Assembly: GCA_017893485.1 (NCBI GenBank)
Contig: CM030360.1
Coordinates: 7,744,870 to 7,808,869, forward strand
From: Hemerocallis citrina
Taxonomy: Eukaryota; Streptophyta; Magnoliopsida; Asparagales; Asphodelaceae
DNA length: 64,000 bases
Direction of reading: 5' to 3'
Shown: in pieces, positions 44,916-55,909 of the stretch
Layout of the letters: every line of letters starts with the position of its first letter
Numbering within the stretch: the stretch's first letter is position 1
Notes under the pieces: generated by a model
Told to the model about the DNA's origin: nothing
The model's input: only the letters and a program-made list of their open reading frames with translations
The model's database searches: none
Program-made: the position numbers and the translations under genes

Positions 44916-47811
44916 TTATTTTTTGCCTTTTTGTGGCCTCCCAAACCCTCTTATGTATGGTGGGGGCAATGACCTATGCAACTCAGGTCTTTTCACCCAA
45001 AGTGCCTCATCAGGCATGACAATGATAGCAAGTTTATATGCATTAATGTAGGTGTCAACATGGTAACATTCATGTACATAATTCTCAATCTTGTCCTTGT
45101 GGTAGATGATGGCCACATTAGGATGCACACATGGTATACCTCATATCAAATATCCTACATGTGCACTTACTCTCCCTCAGATTGACTACATGTGTTTTAT
45201 CATGCCCATACACTTCAAACACATCACTAATTGAACTAATCACAATGCAACTCTAAGCCAACTCAGCAATTTTGTCAACGTTTGTTGTTATTCTATAACA
45301 CAACTTTCCACTCCATTTTGCAATTATTTCCCTCTTCTTCTGAAGCCTAGCCGTGATTAGGGTCCTAATTGTTTCCAACATGTGTATAATAGGTTTATCC
45401 CTAGCTTATAGGATCCACTTACTGAATTCAGAAGGATTATTGCAAAGTAGGTCACTCTTTGAAAAAACATCAAAGAAAACTCTTCTCCAACTCCCTTTGC
45501 TCTCTTTCTTCAACCAATTATGTGCATGAGGTATTTTTCTCATCAATTTCTCCATCTTTCCATCAAATTCATTCATGGTAGATGCACATTCCACCTTCTA
45601 AATGTTTTTCTTGCATACTAGTTCTAGAAACTTCTTCTTTTTAAAGTTGGAATGATAGTGCCTAACACAAAACCTATGCAGTGTTTTGGGGTGGTTTTGT
45701 TTGAAAACTTGAATTAAACCTTGATTGATTCAGACAAATACATTATTAGTGTACATGCAATGTGCGAAATAATTATTCTTCGAAAAATATTCATCTAAGA
45801 GGATTGTAATGTTTGCAAATGTACTAATAAAGACTTAAAAGAGCTTGAGAAGAACATATCTTTTGCCTGTCAGAAATGAAAGCTATTTAATCTTCGGTCA
45901 CTTTCAAAGCTTCAAACATATTTCATAAGAACCAACTCCAAGTCTCCTTCGATTTAGCTGCCACAACTGCATAGGCTAAATGAGAACATCTGGTTGTACC
46001 ATTCCTAGCCACAACACTTAATAGAACTCCACCAGCACTAGCTATCAGCCGACACCCATCCAACCCAATCAGTGGCCTGCATCCCTCTGGAAATCCTTTC
46101 ATCAGAGCATATAAGCATATGAAGCACTTGTCAAATACATTGCCTTCATCATAGTCTATAAGTCACAGATCTTCTTGTGTTTTTGTGCTCAATACAGCCC
46201 TACTCCCTGAATTTTTACGTTGGAGATTGTACAGATATTTTGGGAGACATCCATACTATTGAAGATCATTTTCTTGCACAATAGACAGTGATAAACCATT
46301 TGCTCTGTGTGCTTGATCAATGGCTATGTTGAAACCATAATCCTTTTTCACCAGGGTTTGGAAGGCACTACCACTCATCTTAGGATTCACTCTAAAGAGC
46401 TCAATATGCTTGCCTAATCATGTAGAGGTGCACTTTGAATTTACATAAGACCTGATGCGTGTATGCTCATTTATCAGTGTTTTAATTTGGAATGCAGTCT
46501 CATCTCTATCCCATGATGCATGTATCAATCATGGACACTCAGGTTCTGGACACTTTGCTCCGACTCTTATCCTTTTATTCTTGACATACTGATATGTCCT
46601 CCAATTTTCTGCAGACCATTTTCTCAGTGCATCTCTAAATTTCCTTGTATCATCAAACTTCATTCCAATTTTAAAGACAACTTACTTATTAGTGTTGTTG
46701 TAGACATGATACTTGTTCACATCCCTTGTTTCATCATCAGATGAATGACTTGCACATCTCAATTCATCTGATGGTTCATAAAATGACTAAACCTTTTCCA
46801 CTTCAATATTACCCTCTGGGTGTGCACCTATAGTAGCAGTAAGCCATGCCACATCCTCAAAGAGCATATCCCCATCCATATGTTTACTACTTATGTTTGC
46901 CTCTATATTACTCATTCTCCTTGGCCTTAGTTCATATTGCATTACTCCATCATCTGAAGAAGAAGAGAGATGGTCCTCATCTATGTCGCTACAAGTTGTA
47001 TAGTTACTGTCAATATCACTGTTTGTAGGATCTGGACAGTTTTCACCCCTAGTATTGTGCATGTCATCATCTTCTGTATCAAAATTTAGCCCTAGCTTGC
47101 TGCACAGTTTCTTTGCTCTTGTTGAAATGCTAGTCTTTCTATTGCTTCTTCTTCTTGGTTCTTACACAATCCTGTCTTTCACAGTATATTCACAAAGTTT
47201 ATTAATTTCAGCTTCTTCTTCCCTTTCAGGCTGATTATCTTTTCCCCCTTGAATATCAACATCAGCTTGTCCTTCCTCTTCACCACCATTAACAACTTCT
47301 GCAGATTCATCTACATCCATGTCAACAACATTAGGAGAATCACCATCATTAATCTTTCCTAAATGTTTAGAATGTTATGCTACATTCACCCCATTACCAT
47401 TACCAAATTCTGCAGATTCATCTACATCCATGTGAACAACATCAAGACAATCACCATGATTCATCTTCTCTTCAACCATACAATGTTCTGCTACATTCAA
47501 CCCTTAGCTTTATCAATGTGCAAATAAATGTACCCAACTTCAGGTTCTTTGTGATGAACTTCCCACATCTGTTTCATTGTGGTAGTGTCATGTACCAACC
47601 ACAAATTGTCTCTCAATTCTCCCTCTCCTGATCTATATAAAAGATAATCTTCTTCATTGTAGTTCAATTGTCTTAACATGTTCTTTAAATCTTCCCAAGT
47701 AGTCAACTTAGGCAATATGTGTTGTGCGCCACTCTTCTTTCCACTCGCATATTGAATGTTAGGATTTTTCATAAAATGTTCATCATAATGAACAACAACT
47801 GCATTAACCAT
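44916..47811 (-). pseudogene. MULE transposase (MURA-type), decayed
   Basis: Read on the minus strand from the ATG at 47811 (MVNAVVVHYDEHFMKN): an N-terminal MuDR-type region (to 47497); an acidic linker (47062-46787); the MuDR DNA-binding block VFKIGMKFDDTRKFRDALRK (about 46690-46630); the catalytic MULE domain GCRPLIGLDGCRLIASAGG with VLLSVVARN and AYAVVAAKSKETWSWFL (about 46085-45930); and the end block YHKDKIENYVHECYHVDTYI (about 45095-45030) with GRPQKGKK. Stops and frameshifts are frequent (for example after WSWFL), so no full protein can be made. In intact MULEs this DDE transposase cuts at the terminal repeats. It is transcribed from the right end of the element. Confidence 0.85.
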
Positions 47812-47838
47812 CTTGCCGACAGAAAGCAGTAAACACAT

Positions 47839-48280
47839 TAATATTAAATATGTATAGTGACAATGTAAAACTTATCAACTAACTATCTCACATCTGCTGG
47901 GTGTAAGCATAGTGACAATGACATCAGAAGAACAAACAATGAAACCTCATTGATGACAAAATCAACTGGGCAATAATGTAGTATATGCAAATATACTTTC
48001 CACAATGAAAAGTAAGAAATGGTCCCCTCCCACCCCAATCCCTGATAGCCTCACCAAACATCCACTACATGTCCCCCCCCCCCCCCAAACAAATTTCTTA
48101 AATATTCACAAAATCAACCATATTCCCATTCGAAAACCACTTTCCAAGTTGATTAAGTGGGACCCAAAACAAGATGGAGATGAATTCAAATTAAAAACTT
48201 GTTGTACATGATTTGAAATAACTGGGCAAAATAAAAAATTGAGTGTGGCATCCTCCATTTGCAGAGAGATGGGGACTTAC
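47839..48280. other. MULE 5' leader region, no gene seen
   Basis: AT-rich sequence between the transposase start and the right terminal repeat, with a C14 tract near 48067-48080. It presumably holds the transposase leader. Confidence 0.5.
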
Positions 48281-48716
48281 CAGCGAGCGAGCTTGAAGAG
48301 TTCAAGTTGGATTTGATTTGAATTTTGGTGATTAGGGTGATCAATCAGGGGGTTTAGGATTAAGGATTTGGGTATTTAGAGTTATGAATTTGAGGTTCGA
48401 ACACCAGATTTTGGTCGCAAAGAGAGAATGGATTTGGTCGCAGAGAGAGAGTGAGGGGGGTTCAGAAAGTAGAATTGGTCGAAGAGAGAGAGCGGGATCG
48501 GGTTTGGTGAGAGATTTGAAAGGGAGAAAAGAGTAATTAGTGGGTTTGTTAGGGCATATTTATATAGGGGCAATTTGAATATTTCACTCCCACTTTTAGG
48601 GTTTCCGTACTGGAATTGACTATGATTCGTAGTTGAAGGAGTTTATCGTGTTAGCCGATAGATTGGAGGGTTTTCTGCATTGACCCCATAATTGAGGGGT
48701 GTTTTCGCAATTTACC
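48281..48716 (-). repeat. MULE right terminal inverted repeat
   Basis: Reverse complement of 30205-30640 over about 436 bp with scattered differences. The transposase promoter is expected within or next to it. Confidence 0.85.
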
Positions 48717-48888
48717 TGTTCTTACTTGTTAGATAAATGTTGAAGTTGAGCATAATTATTTCTAACAACATTTTTTGCAATAGCACTTTTCAGCAAAATC
48801 ATTTTTCATTCACAACAATACTAAATAGTGGTCCTTTCCTAACTATGAATTTCAAATTATGTTTTTTTTAAAAATAAAACTTTAGGAT

Positions 48889-49146
48889 GATATCTTTCGA
48901 TCACCGTGAGTCAACGGCAGCGAGAATCTCAGAGATGGGGAGGATCCCAGAGAATCTTGAGCTGCATATGGATACGAACAAGTGCAACATAGAAAACTGG
49001 AGTTGAATCAGATAGTAAGTGAGTAATTGTTTAGGGAAAATGTGATATTTGTGGTTATTTATAGTGTTTTTGGTTTCTTGAAATAGGAAGACTTAATGAA
49101 GAATGGAGATGCAGAGCGAGTTGAGAATGTTTTGAGGTACATTAAG
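48889..49146 (+). pseudogene. Two-exon gene fragment of unknown origin
   Basis: A 72-bp AT-rich stretch with canonical ends, 'gtaagtgag' at 49015 and 'ttgaaatag' to 49086, separates two blocks that join in one frame: AYGYEQVQHRKLELNQI before and EDLMKNGDAERVENVLRYIK after. Upstream, another frame reads ISEMGRIPENLELHMDT, so a frameshift is implied near 48960. The second block is cut at about 49147 by the truncated integrase of the next element. The peptide is charged and helix-like; I do not recognise the family. It may be a captured or abandoned host exon pair. Confidence 0.35.
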
Positions 49147-49866
49147 GGTTCTGAAGACTCTCCCAAAACTGAGATCAGAATCTCGTATCCCTGTTGGATA
49201 CAATGCTAACTGGAACCCCATGAAGTCTAACAATCTCTTGCATGTACCTCTCAGCAAGACTCTCAGTAGACTGACCGACACGGAAAGGAATGAAGTGAGC
49301 ACTCTTCGTCAAACGGTCAACAATCACCCAAATGGCATTATGACCCTTAGGACTCCTCGGCAAAGCGGTTACAAAATCCATAGTGATATGTACCCACTTC
49401 CACTCTAGGATAGGAAGCGGTTGAAGAAGTCCAGCTGTTCTCTGATGCTCTGCCTTAACTTGCTGACAGACCAAACACTGAGAAACAAACCGAGCAATAG
49501 CCCTCTTCATACCATGCCACCAGAAATGAAGCTTCAAATCCCGATACATCTTAGTACCACCGGGATGGATAGAATACGAAGACTGATGAGCTTCTTCAAG
49601 AAACCTTTGACGAACTTCACCCTTAGGGACACATAACCGGGAATCAAAACGAAGCGAACCATCTGCATGAATAACCATGTCCGTCCTGGACCCAGACTCA
49701 ACCTCAGCTCGAAATTTCTACAACTGCGCATCACTAGCCTGCGCCTCTTTAATCTGCTCAACAAGAGACGACTGCAGCTGGAGTGCCAAACAACTCCGAC
49801 CAGAACTCGGCAACACAACATCAAGCTCCAACCTCCTCATCTGCTCAATGAGATCTCTCTACTGAG
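49147..49866 (-). pseudogene. Ty3 integrase, N-terminal half
   Basis: It continues from RNase H past a TAG at about 49861 and another at about 49718. The HHCC zinc finger is SIHPGGTKMYRDLKLHF then CLVCQQVK (about 49590-49480). The catalytic core begins ITMDFVTALPRS, with the first Asp present. The second conserved site reads SIVSNRDTRF, with Asn where the catalytic Asp is expected, followed by TGA and FWESLQ, after which homology ends at about 49147. The catalytic Glu and everything beyond are lost. In intact elements it joins the cDNA to the host genome. Confidence 0.85.
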
Positions 49867-51665
49867 TAAGAAACATAACTGCCGGTCTCCTGCTCAAAGC
49901 ATCAGGCACCAAGATTACTTTACCAGGATGGTATTGCAAACTGATGTCATAATCAGTCATAAGTTCCAACCAACCCCTTTGCCTCATGTTCAACTCCTTC
50001 TGGGTGAAGACGTACTTGAGACTTTTTTTGGTCTGTAAAGATCTCCACTCGGTCTCCAAGTAAATAATGTCTCCACAGCTTCAAAGCAAAGATCACTGCT
50101 GCTAACTCCAAGTCATGAGTAGGATAGTTCTTCTCATGCAGCCTCAACTGTCTCGATGCATACGCAACAACATGACCCTTCGGCATAAGAACTGCTCTAA
50201 GACCCTTACCAGAAGCATCACAGTGAACTACAAATCCACCTAAACCATCGAGAATAGTCAACACAGGCGCTGACGTCAATCTGTTCTTCAACTCAACAAA
50301 AGCCTCATTACACTCATCAGACCAACAAAACTTCTGATCCTTCCCAGTCAACTTAATCAACGGTCTCGCTATCTTCGAAAAATCCTGGACGAACTTCCGA
50401 TAATAGCCAGCCAAACCAAGAAAACTCCTGACTTCTGAAACTGATTTGGGAATAGGCCAATCCTTCACAGCCTCAATCTTGGCAGGATCCACAGAAATAC
50501 CATTGCCAGAAATAATGTGCCCCAAGAAAGAAATTCTGTCGAGCCAAAACTCGCACTTGCTAAGTTTCCCATAGAGCTGATTCTCTCTCAAAGTCTGCAG
50601 AACCACTCTAAGATGCTCAGCATGATCTTCTCGATTCCGAGAGTCCACCAAAATATCATCAATGAAGACCACGACGAACTTATCCAAGAACCGAGAGAAC
50701 ACCCAGTTCATAAGACTCATGAATATAGCCGGCGCGTTCGTGACCCCGAACGGCATCACAAGATACTCATAGTGCCCGTATCTAGTCCTGAAAGTAGTCT
50801 TCTGTATATCTGTAGCCTTCACCTTAACTTGGTGATATCCAGAACAAAGATCCAACTTCGAGAAAACAGCAGCCTCACTCAGCTGATCAAACAAATCATC
50901 AATCCTGGGCAACGAATACCAATTCTTCACAGTAACTCTGTTCAGCTCTCGATAATCCATGCACAGTCGACGACTTCCATCCTTCTTATCAACAAAAAGG
51001 ATCGGAGCACCCCAAGCCAAAATACTAGGTCTGATGAAACTCAACTCAAGCAACTGCTGAATCTGCACCTTAAGCTTTGCCAGCTCAACCGGTGCCATCA
51101 TGTAGGGACTCTTCGATATCGGTTCTGTTCCAGGCTGAACATCAATACCTAATTCCACTTTCCTATCAGGGGGTAAGCCAGGCAACTCATCTGGAAAAAC
51201 ATCCAAGAAATCCCGAACTACAAGAAGCGCAGCCTCACAGCCTGAGTGCAATTCCATCGCACAATCCACCTGTTCACTTGCAGTCTTTGCTCGACCAAGA
51301 GAAGACTCTTCGGCATGGAACTCAAATTCTGCCCAATCTGAAATTTTGAAGACAACTTTCTTGGCACGGAAATCAATAACGGTATGGGCTTCACCCAGCC
51401 AATCCATACCCAGAATAATGTTGAATCCTGAATTTTCAATTATAATCAGGTTGGCTTTAAAATCTGTGTCCCCAATAATAACGGAATATTGCCTGCACTC
51501 ACGAGAACAACTGACAACTCCACCACCTATCACGATGTTCCAAGCCTCTAACATGTTGCTGCATTCTAACTGATGGCGAGCGACAAACGGAGAGGAGACA
51601 AAAGAATGGATTGCCCCAGAATAAAAAAGAACATAGGAAAAAAAATGAGCAAACAAGGATGATAC
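49867..51665 (-). pseudogene. Ty3 protease, reverse transcriptase and RNase H
   Basis: Protease: [20 protein letters not shown] at about 51630, where the usual DSG catalytic Asp is Tyr. [50 protein letters not shown] and an intact catalytic box [10 protein letters not shown] at about 50680. The connection is [20 protein letters not shown]. RNase [47 protein letters not shown] seven-A run at 50029-50035 shifts the frame after FTDQKK, and the reading continues ([20 protein letters not shown] to VPDALSRR) in the next frame. A T8 run at 51638-51645 shifts the frame just before the protease. Confidence 0.9.
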
Positions 51666-51804
51666 CTAAAAGGAATCAAGACAAGGAGAAGCATAGAAGA
51701 TCAAGGGTGAGGGAAAAACAACAATGCAGGAAAAATAGCAAAAGGAAGCAAAGCAAGGCTAAAAGAAATAAACAAAAGGATCAAAACAACAAAACAAGAT
51801 ATAC
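51666..51804 (-). other. Candidate 139-bp intron between gag and protease
   Basis: On the minus strand 'gtatatcttg' follows 'gttgtggcag', and 'ttgattccttttag' precedes 'gtatcatccttg'. The coding reading jumps from VVA-G to IILVCS across it, in phase 1, matching the usual uninterrupted order before the protease in this lineage. The segment is T-rich and carries an in-frame TGA. Confidence 0.6.
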
Positions 51805-53004
51805 CTGCCACAACTCATTCAGCTGTCTCAGCATCTGCAGCAGTCAAGTTGAAAACTTGACCTCTCCTCGGAATAGCGGTCCTCTGACTGACAATCTGGC
51901 ATTGAGGAGGAAGTGGTGGCCTAACTGGACCATGTGCTGGAACTGCCTGCTGATCAGGACCCCTAGCTGGAAGAGCCATCTGCTGAAACGGCTGTGGACA
52001 ATCTCGCACTCCATGATCAGTAGAACTACACCTAAAGCATCGGCGATTGGCACGCCTACATTCCCTGCGATCATGCCCAGGCAGCCGACAGAAATCACAG
52101 TAACTACCCCTCTAAGAACCAGCAGAAGAGTAAGGAGTTGCCCTAACTAGATGAGCGGGAACAGACCGAATAGGACCACCAGAAGGTCTAGCAACAGCAG
52201 CGGGAACAGTCCGCTGAGAATAAGACGAACCACCACGAGCCTGCTCCTGAGCTCGGGCTGCCTCAAGAGCCTCAGCATAAGTACGCAGACGAAGAGAGAC
52301 CAGATGCCTCTTAATATCCTGTTCAAGCTCATTTGTGAATCTACGAGCCCTATCCTCTTCGGTTGCCACAAGAACGGCAGCGAAGCGGCTAAGCCTAGTA
52401 AACTCAGCAGCGTACTCATCCACTGCCCTGGGACCCTATTGCAAGAAAGTCCATGTTACAACATTCATAATTGTTCATGCAATATTGTAACAAATCCAAA
52501 ATGGAACAATGACTTAACCTGTTTTAGGGCCAGGAATTGTTGTTCCATCTCAACTCGAGTACTACTAAGGAAGAACTTCTCCAAGAATCCCCGAGTAAAA
52601 GTAGCCCAAGCAATAGGCCTTTCAAGACGCTCAGACTCAGCCATCCACCAGATATGAGCCAAATCCACCAGCTGGATGGAAACAACGTCCACCCGATCAG
52701 CCTCGGCAACACGAGCCGCTAACAACAAGCGCTCGGTCCGGATCAACCACTGTTCAGCCTCCAAAGGCGTCTCAGTACTGGAAAAACGATCGGAATGCAA
52801 CCTCATAAAGTCTGTAACTGTCCCTGGGCGAGACGAAAGATTTGCCTGCACAGGCATAACAGGAGACGGAACCCGGGCAGCTTCAAGGGCAGCCATCACC
52901 AGATCACTGCAGTTTTGCTGTTGATTAATCAGCCGCTCAAGCACAGTCGTGACAGTCTCAATCGGATCAACCTGCGACTGAGAAGTGGAACCTTTGCGAG
53001 CCAT
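51805..53004 (-). pseudogene. Ty3 gag polyprotein with one candidate intron
   Basis: It opens MARKGSTSQSQVDPIETV at 53004. The capsid region includes GTVTDFMRLHSDRFSSTETP, EAEQWLIRTERLLLAARVAE and FLEKFFLSSTRVEMEQQFLA to LKQ. After the candidate intron (52436-52518) it continues GPRAVDEYAAEFTRLSRFA and LVSLRLRTYAEALEAARAQE. Two zinc knuckles follow: CDFCRLPGHDRREC and CFRCSSTDHGVRDC (about 52085-51995). A TAG at about 52111 precedes the first knuckle (probably from CAG). The C-terminal part is proline-rich and ends NLTAADAETAE with a TGA at 51815. Gag forms the particle and binds the RNA. Confidence 0.85.
52436..52518 (-). other. Candidate 83-bp intron inside gag
   Basis: On the minus strand 'ctaaaacag' is followed by 'gttaagtcattg', and 'ctttcttgcaatag' is followed by 'ggtcccagg'. 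Removing it joins LALKQ to GPRAVDEYAAEF exactly in phase 0, the usual continuous gag sequence. The stretch carries in-frame stops and an imperfect palindrome ('gttacaatattgcat'/'atgaatgttgtaac'). Confidence 0.65.
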
Positions 53005-53153
53005 AGTCTGCACAAAACCAAAAATAATTAGCATCCAGAATCTGAGTTGGTATTATGTTCCATTTATGCATGCATGGTTAGTGTTGTGCAGATCCCAGTT
53101 CGAGCCAAGCTTGTCTAATATATTAGGCAATTAATATATTAGCCAAACCTGAT

Positions 53154-53165
53154 GCTCTGATACCA
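53154..53165 (-). other. Primer-binding site for initiator tRNA-Met
   Basis: The minus strand reads TGGTATCAGAGC, complementary to the 3' end of plant initiator tRNA-Met, ten bases after the LTR end. Confidence 0.9.
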
Positions 53166-53689
53166 CTAAAAATCCTGTCATGCCCCGCTTCCCAAAAATA
53201 CGGAATACGAGTACGTAACAAAAGCCCAGCGAATGATTTTCATCATCCATAAGCAGTTTCAAGAATCTTTGCAACACATCACAAGAATAATCAGAGTCGG
53301 AAGTAAAAAGGAACAACCATTCATGAATACTTGCAACAAATTACCAATAGGAATTTATTTGAAACCAAATACAATATTCTCAAATAAATCAGAGTCTGGA
53401 GAAAATAAATATCATGGGTCACATCGCTCAAATACAAATAATATCCAAATAACTAAATACGCTTTAGTCCAGTTCAAGCAACAAAGAAAATAATAATAAT
53501 AAAGCAGAGTTTCCAGCATTTAAAACATCATCTCGCCAATACCTTCAGGCAGCTGACCATCCTGATCTGCAATAAGTGAATTTGCAGGAAAATAGGAAAA
53601 GAAGAAAACAAGTACCCGTCAATTGCAAGTCGTGGGTCACAAATAATGTAGGATACAAGCACATGGGGAAACTAACTAGCAACGTGGTG

Positions 53690-53850
53690 TACTAACAGGT
53701 ATAGGTAACATGTGTCAAATGCCAAGTAAACAGGTAAACAGGTAAGCATGTATCAATTATCAGGTAATCAGGTAAACAGGTAACAAGTAATCAGGTGACA
53801 GGATAATCAGGTAACAGGTATATAGGTAACATTTAAACAGGTATCAGGTT
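53690..53850. repeat. 'caggtaa' minisatellite in LTR
   Basis: Imperfect 8-10-bp units such as 'caggtaaacaggtaa' and 'atcaggtaacaggta' repeat for about 150 bp. Confidence 0.8.
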
Positions 53851-55893
53851 ATGTCATGTCAAATCTTGTTATTTTGCTATCTAGGTAGCACTTCATGCAT
53901 CCCGGTTTTTACTACATGGTTGCTACAACAAACAATTTTGCTTAGTAAGATTTCATAGTGAAGTCCATAGGGCAGTGTACTTAGGTACAGGAAACAGGAA
54001 CAGGTAGAACCTAGTGGTTCTCTTCCGAGTACACCTTCCTAAGGGAAGTAATGCAGTCAGGTACAGGAAACAGGCATAACCTAGTGGTTATCTTCCGAGT
54101 ACATCTTCCTATAGGGAAGCATGCAATCAGGTACAGGTAAACAAGATCGTGAATCATGTAGTCATGAACACGTAACAGGCAGGCAGGACACAGGTCCTCT
54201 TCCAAGTACACGTTTCTATATTTTCCACTACTAGATCTTTCCTATAAACCTCGGCTTAGTTACTTTTATTATGGTTATCAAACAGGCATGAATGGGTACG
54301 AATTAATGTCATACTAACATGGCATAATCAGGTTTAGGTTCAGGGAATCAAATAATCAAGCATGGATGATATACATTCACATATACGAGCATAATAGTAT
54401 ATGTTCATAATCAGGACAGCAAGACCAATCAGTACTAAAATAGGGATTCTGGTCTCTAAAGAAATGCAAATATGGATCCGTCGAATGATCTGGAAACTAT
54501 ACATGCACACAAATCCAATGCATATAAATAAGTCACATACTAGTTCACAACAACACAGGTCAAAACTGATTTGAATACAGAATTTAGGTTTAGCCAGAAA
54601 TCAGGAAAACAACTTCAAGAACAAGAAAACAGTATGAAAACACTTTGAATAAATCCACAAAAAATCTGGGGTATTCCTCTATAAGTCTAGAATCAAAATA
54701 ACAAGTTTCATAATATTCCAGTAAGTATAGATCCGTCATCTAAAATACCAAAGCATCAAGAAAACATAGTTTAACGAATCTGAAAATCTCAACACTGTTG
54801 TACGAAAACTAAGATATCTCGCAACCAGTGAATCGAAATCCAATTCCGCCAAAAGGACATGAAAATAGATAGATTTTTCTAACTTTCACATTTCACAAAG
54901 AATTTTCATACAGTATAGGAAATCATAGTGAAAATAGAATTCTTTACAGCACAGTGAGCAAAATACAACATAAGTAGATTTTAGAAACGGGCATGATACA
55001 CCACATAAAAATTGTCAATAAAATTCATAAAAATTCTAGGTAGTCCCTAATATCATAAAGAAACACTGACCAAAATATTAGATCAAGGTAATATGTATAG
55101 AATAGTTCTTGAAATTAGTTTGTTAACAAAATCAACCAAAATCTGAATCTGGAATAGATCGACACCTCTATACCAAAACGGCCATAACTCAGTCATACGA
55201 AATCCAAATCAAGCAAAACTAGTGGGGTTTGAAAATAGACAAAATTATCTAAAATTCATCTTTATTTTGGAATCAAGATTCGGACTGTAGCATGGACGAA
55301 AACAGCAATCAAAACAGAACACCCAGTAGATACAGATTTCACACTTCCAATCTAGATTATCATAACTTCAAGAATATTGATCTAAACACATCCAAACTTG
55401 AAATACAACCTACCAAATATCTAAACATCATGTTTTAGGGTTACTAACATGTCCAAATCTATTATTTCACATGGGTCTTTGTCCAAACACAAATTCACCC
55501 AAATAATCACATACATGGCTAAAAATTAAGAATTGGGCAATTCCTAGATTATCACATATCAAGATTTGTGTCATGAGTCATCTATGGCCAAATTATCACA
55601 ATAGAGATAAAACCTATTAAGGAAAACACAATCTTTGGTTGTCTCTAGACCCAACTACACTATAGGTGAACTTTTTGACTTGTATCAAACCAATGAATTT
55701 AAGTACAAGTTACTTGCCTTATTATGGAGATGACGAACGATCCTAATGCGAAGAGAAGAGAACCCATGAACCAAATCCGCTCCAAGTGCGAATCCAAGCA
55801 ATCAACGAACAAAAACTCCCACGAACGAAACCCTTGATGCAATGAACAAAGTGGCAAATACCCACTTTGAGAATCACCAAGAAAAGAGAGTAT

Positions 55894-55909
55894 GGGGGGG
55901 GGGGGGGGG
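55894..55909. repeat. G16 homopolymer
   Basis: Sixteen consecutive G inside the Ty3 LTR. Confidence 0.9.

Larger units (their letters stand above)
30205..48716. mobile_element. Large Mutator-like element (MULE) with nested insertions
   Basis: Inverted ends: left 'ggcaaagtgcgagaaaacac' and right (reverse complement) 'ggtaaattgcgaaaacaccc', continuing as ~436-bp terminal repeats. Flanking direct repeats 'tgtttttacttg' (30193-30204) and 'tgttcttacttg' (48717-48728) match at 11 of 12, in the Mutator range of about 9-11 bp or slightly more. Contents: a GRF zinc-finger ORF (+) at 36400, and a decayed MURA-type transposase (-) at 44916-47811. Two later insertions, 31869-35739 and 37228-43478, account for about 10.1 kb, so the original element was about 8.4 kb. 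Confidence 0.85.

Noticed and set aside
49667..52657. Plus-strand ORFs of up to 211 codons
   Set aside because: Antisense shadows of the minus-strand Ty3 gag-pol.
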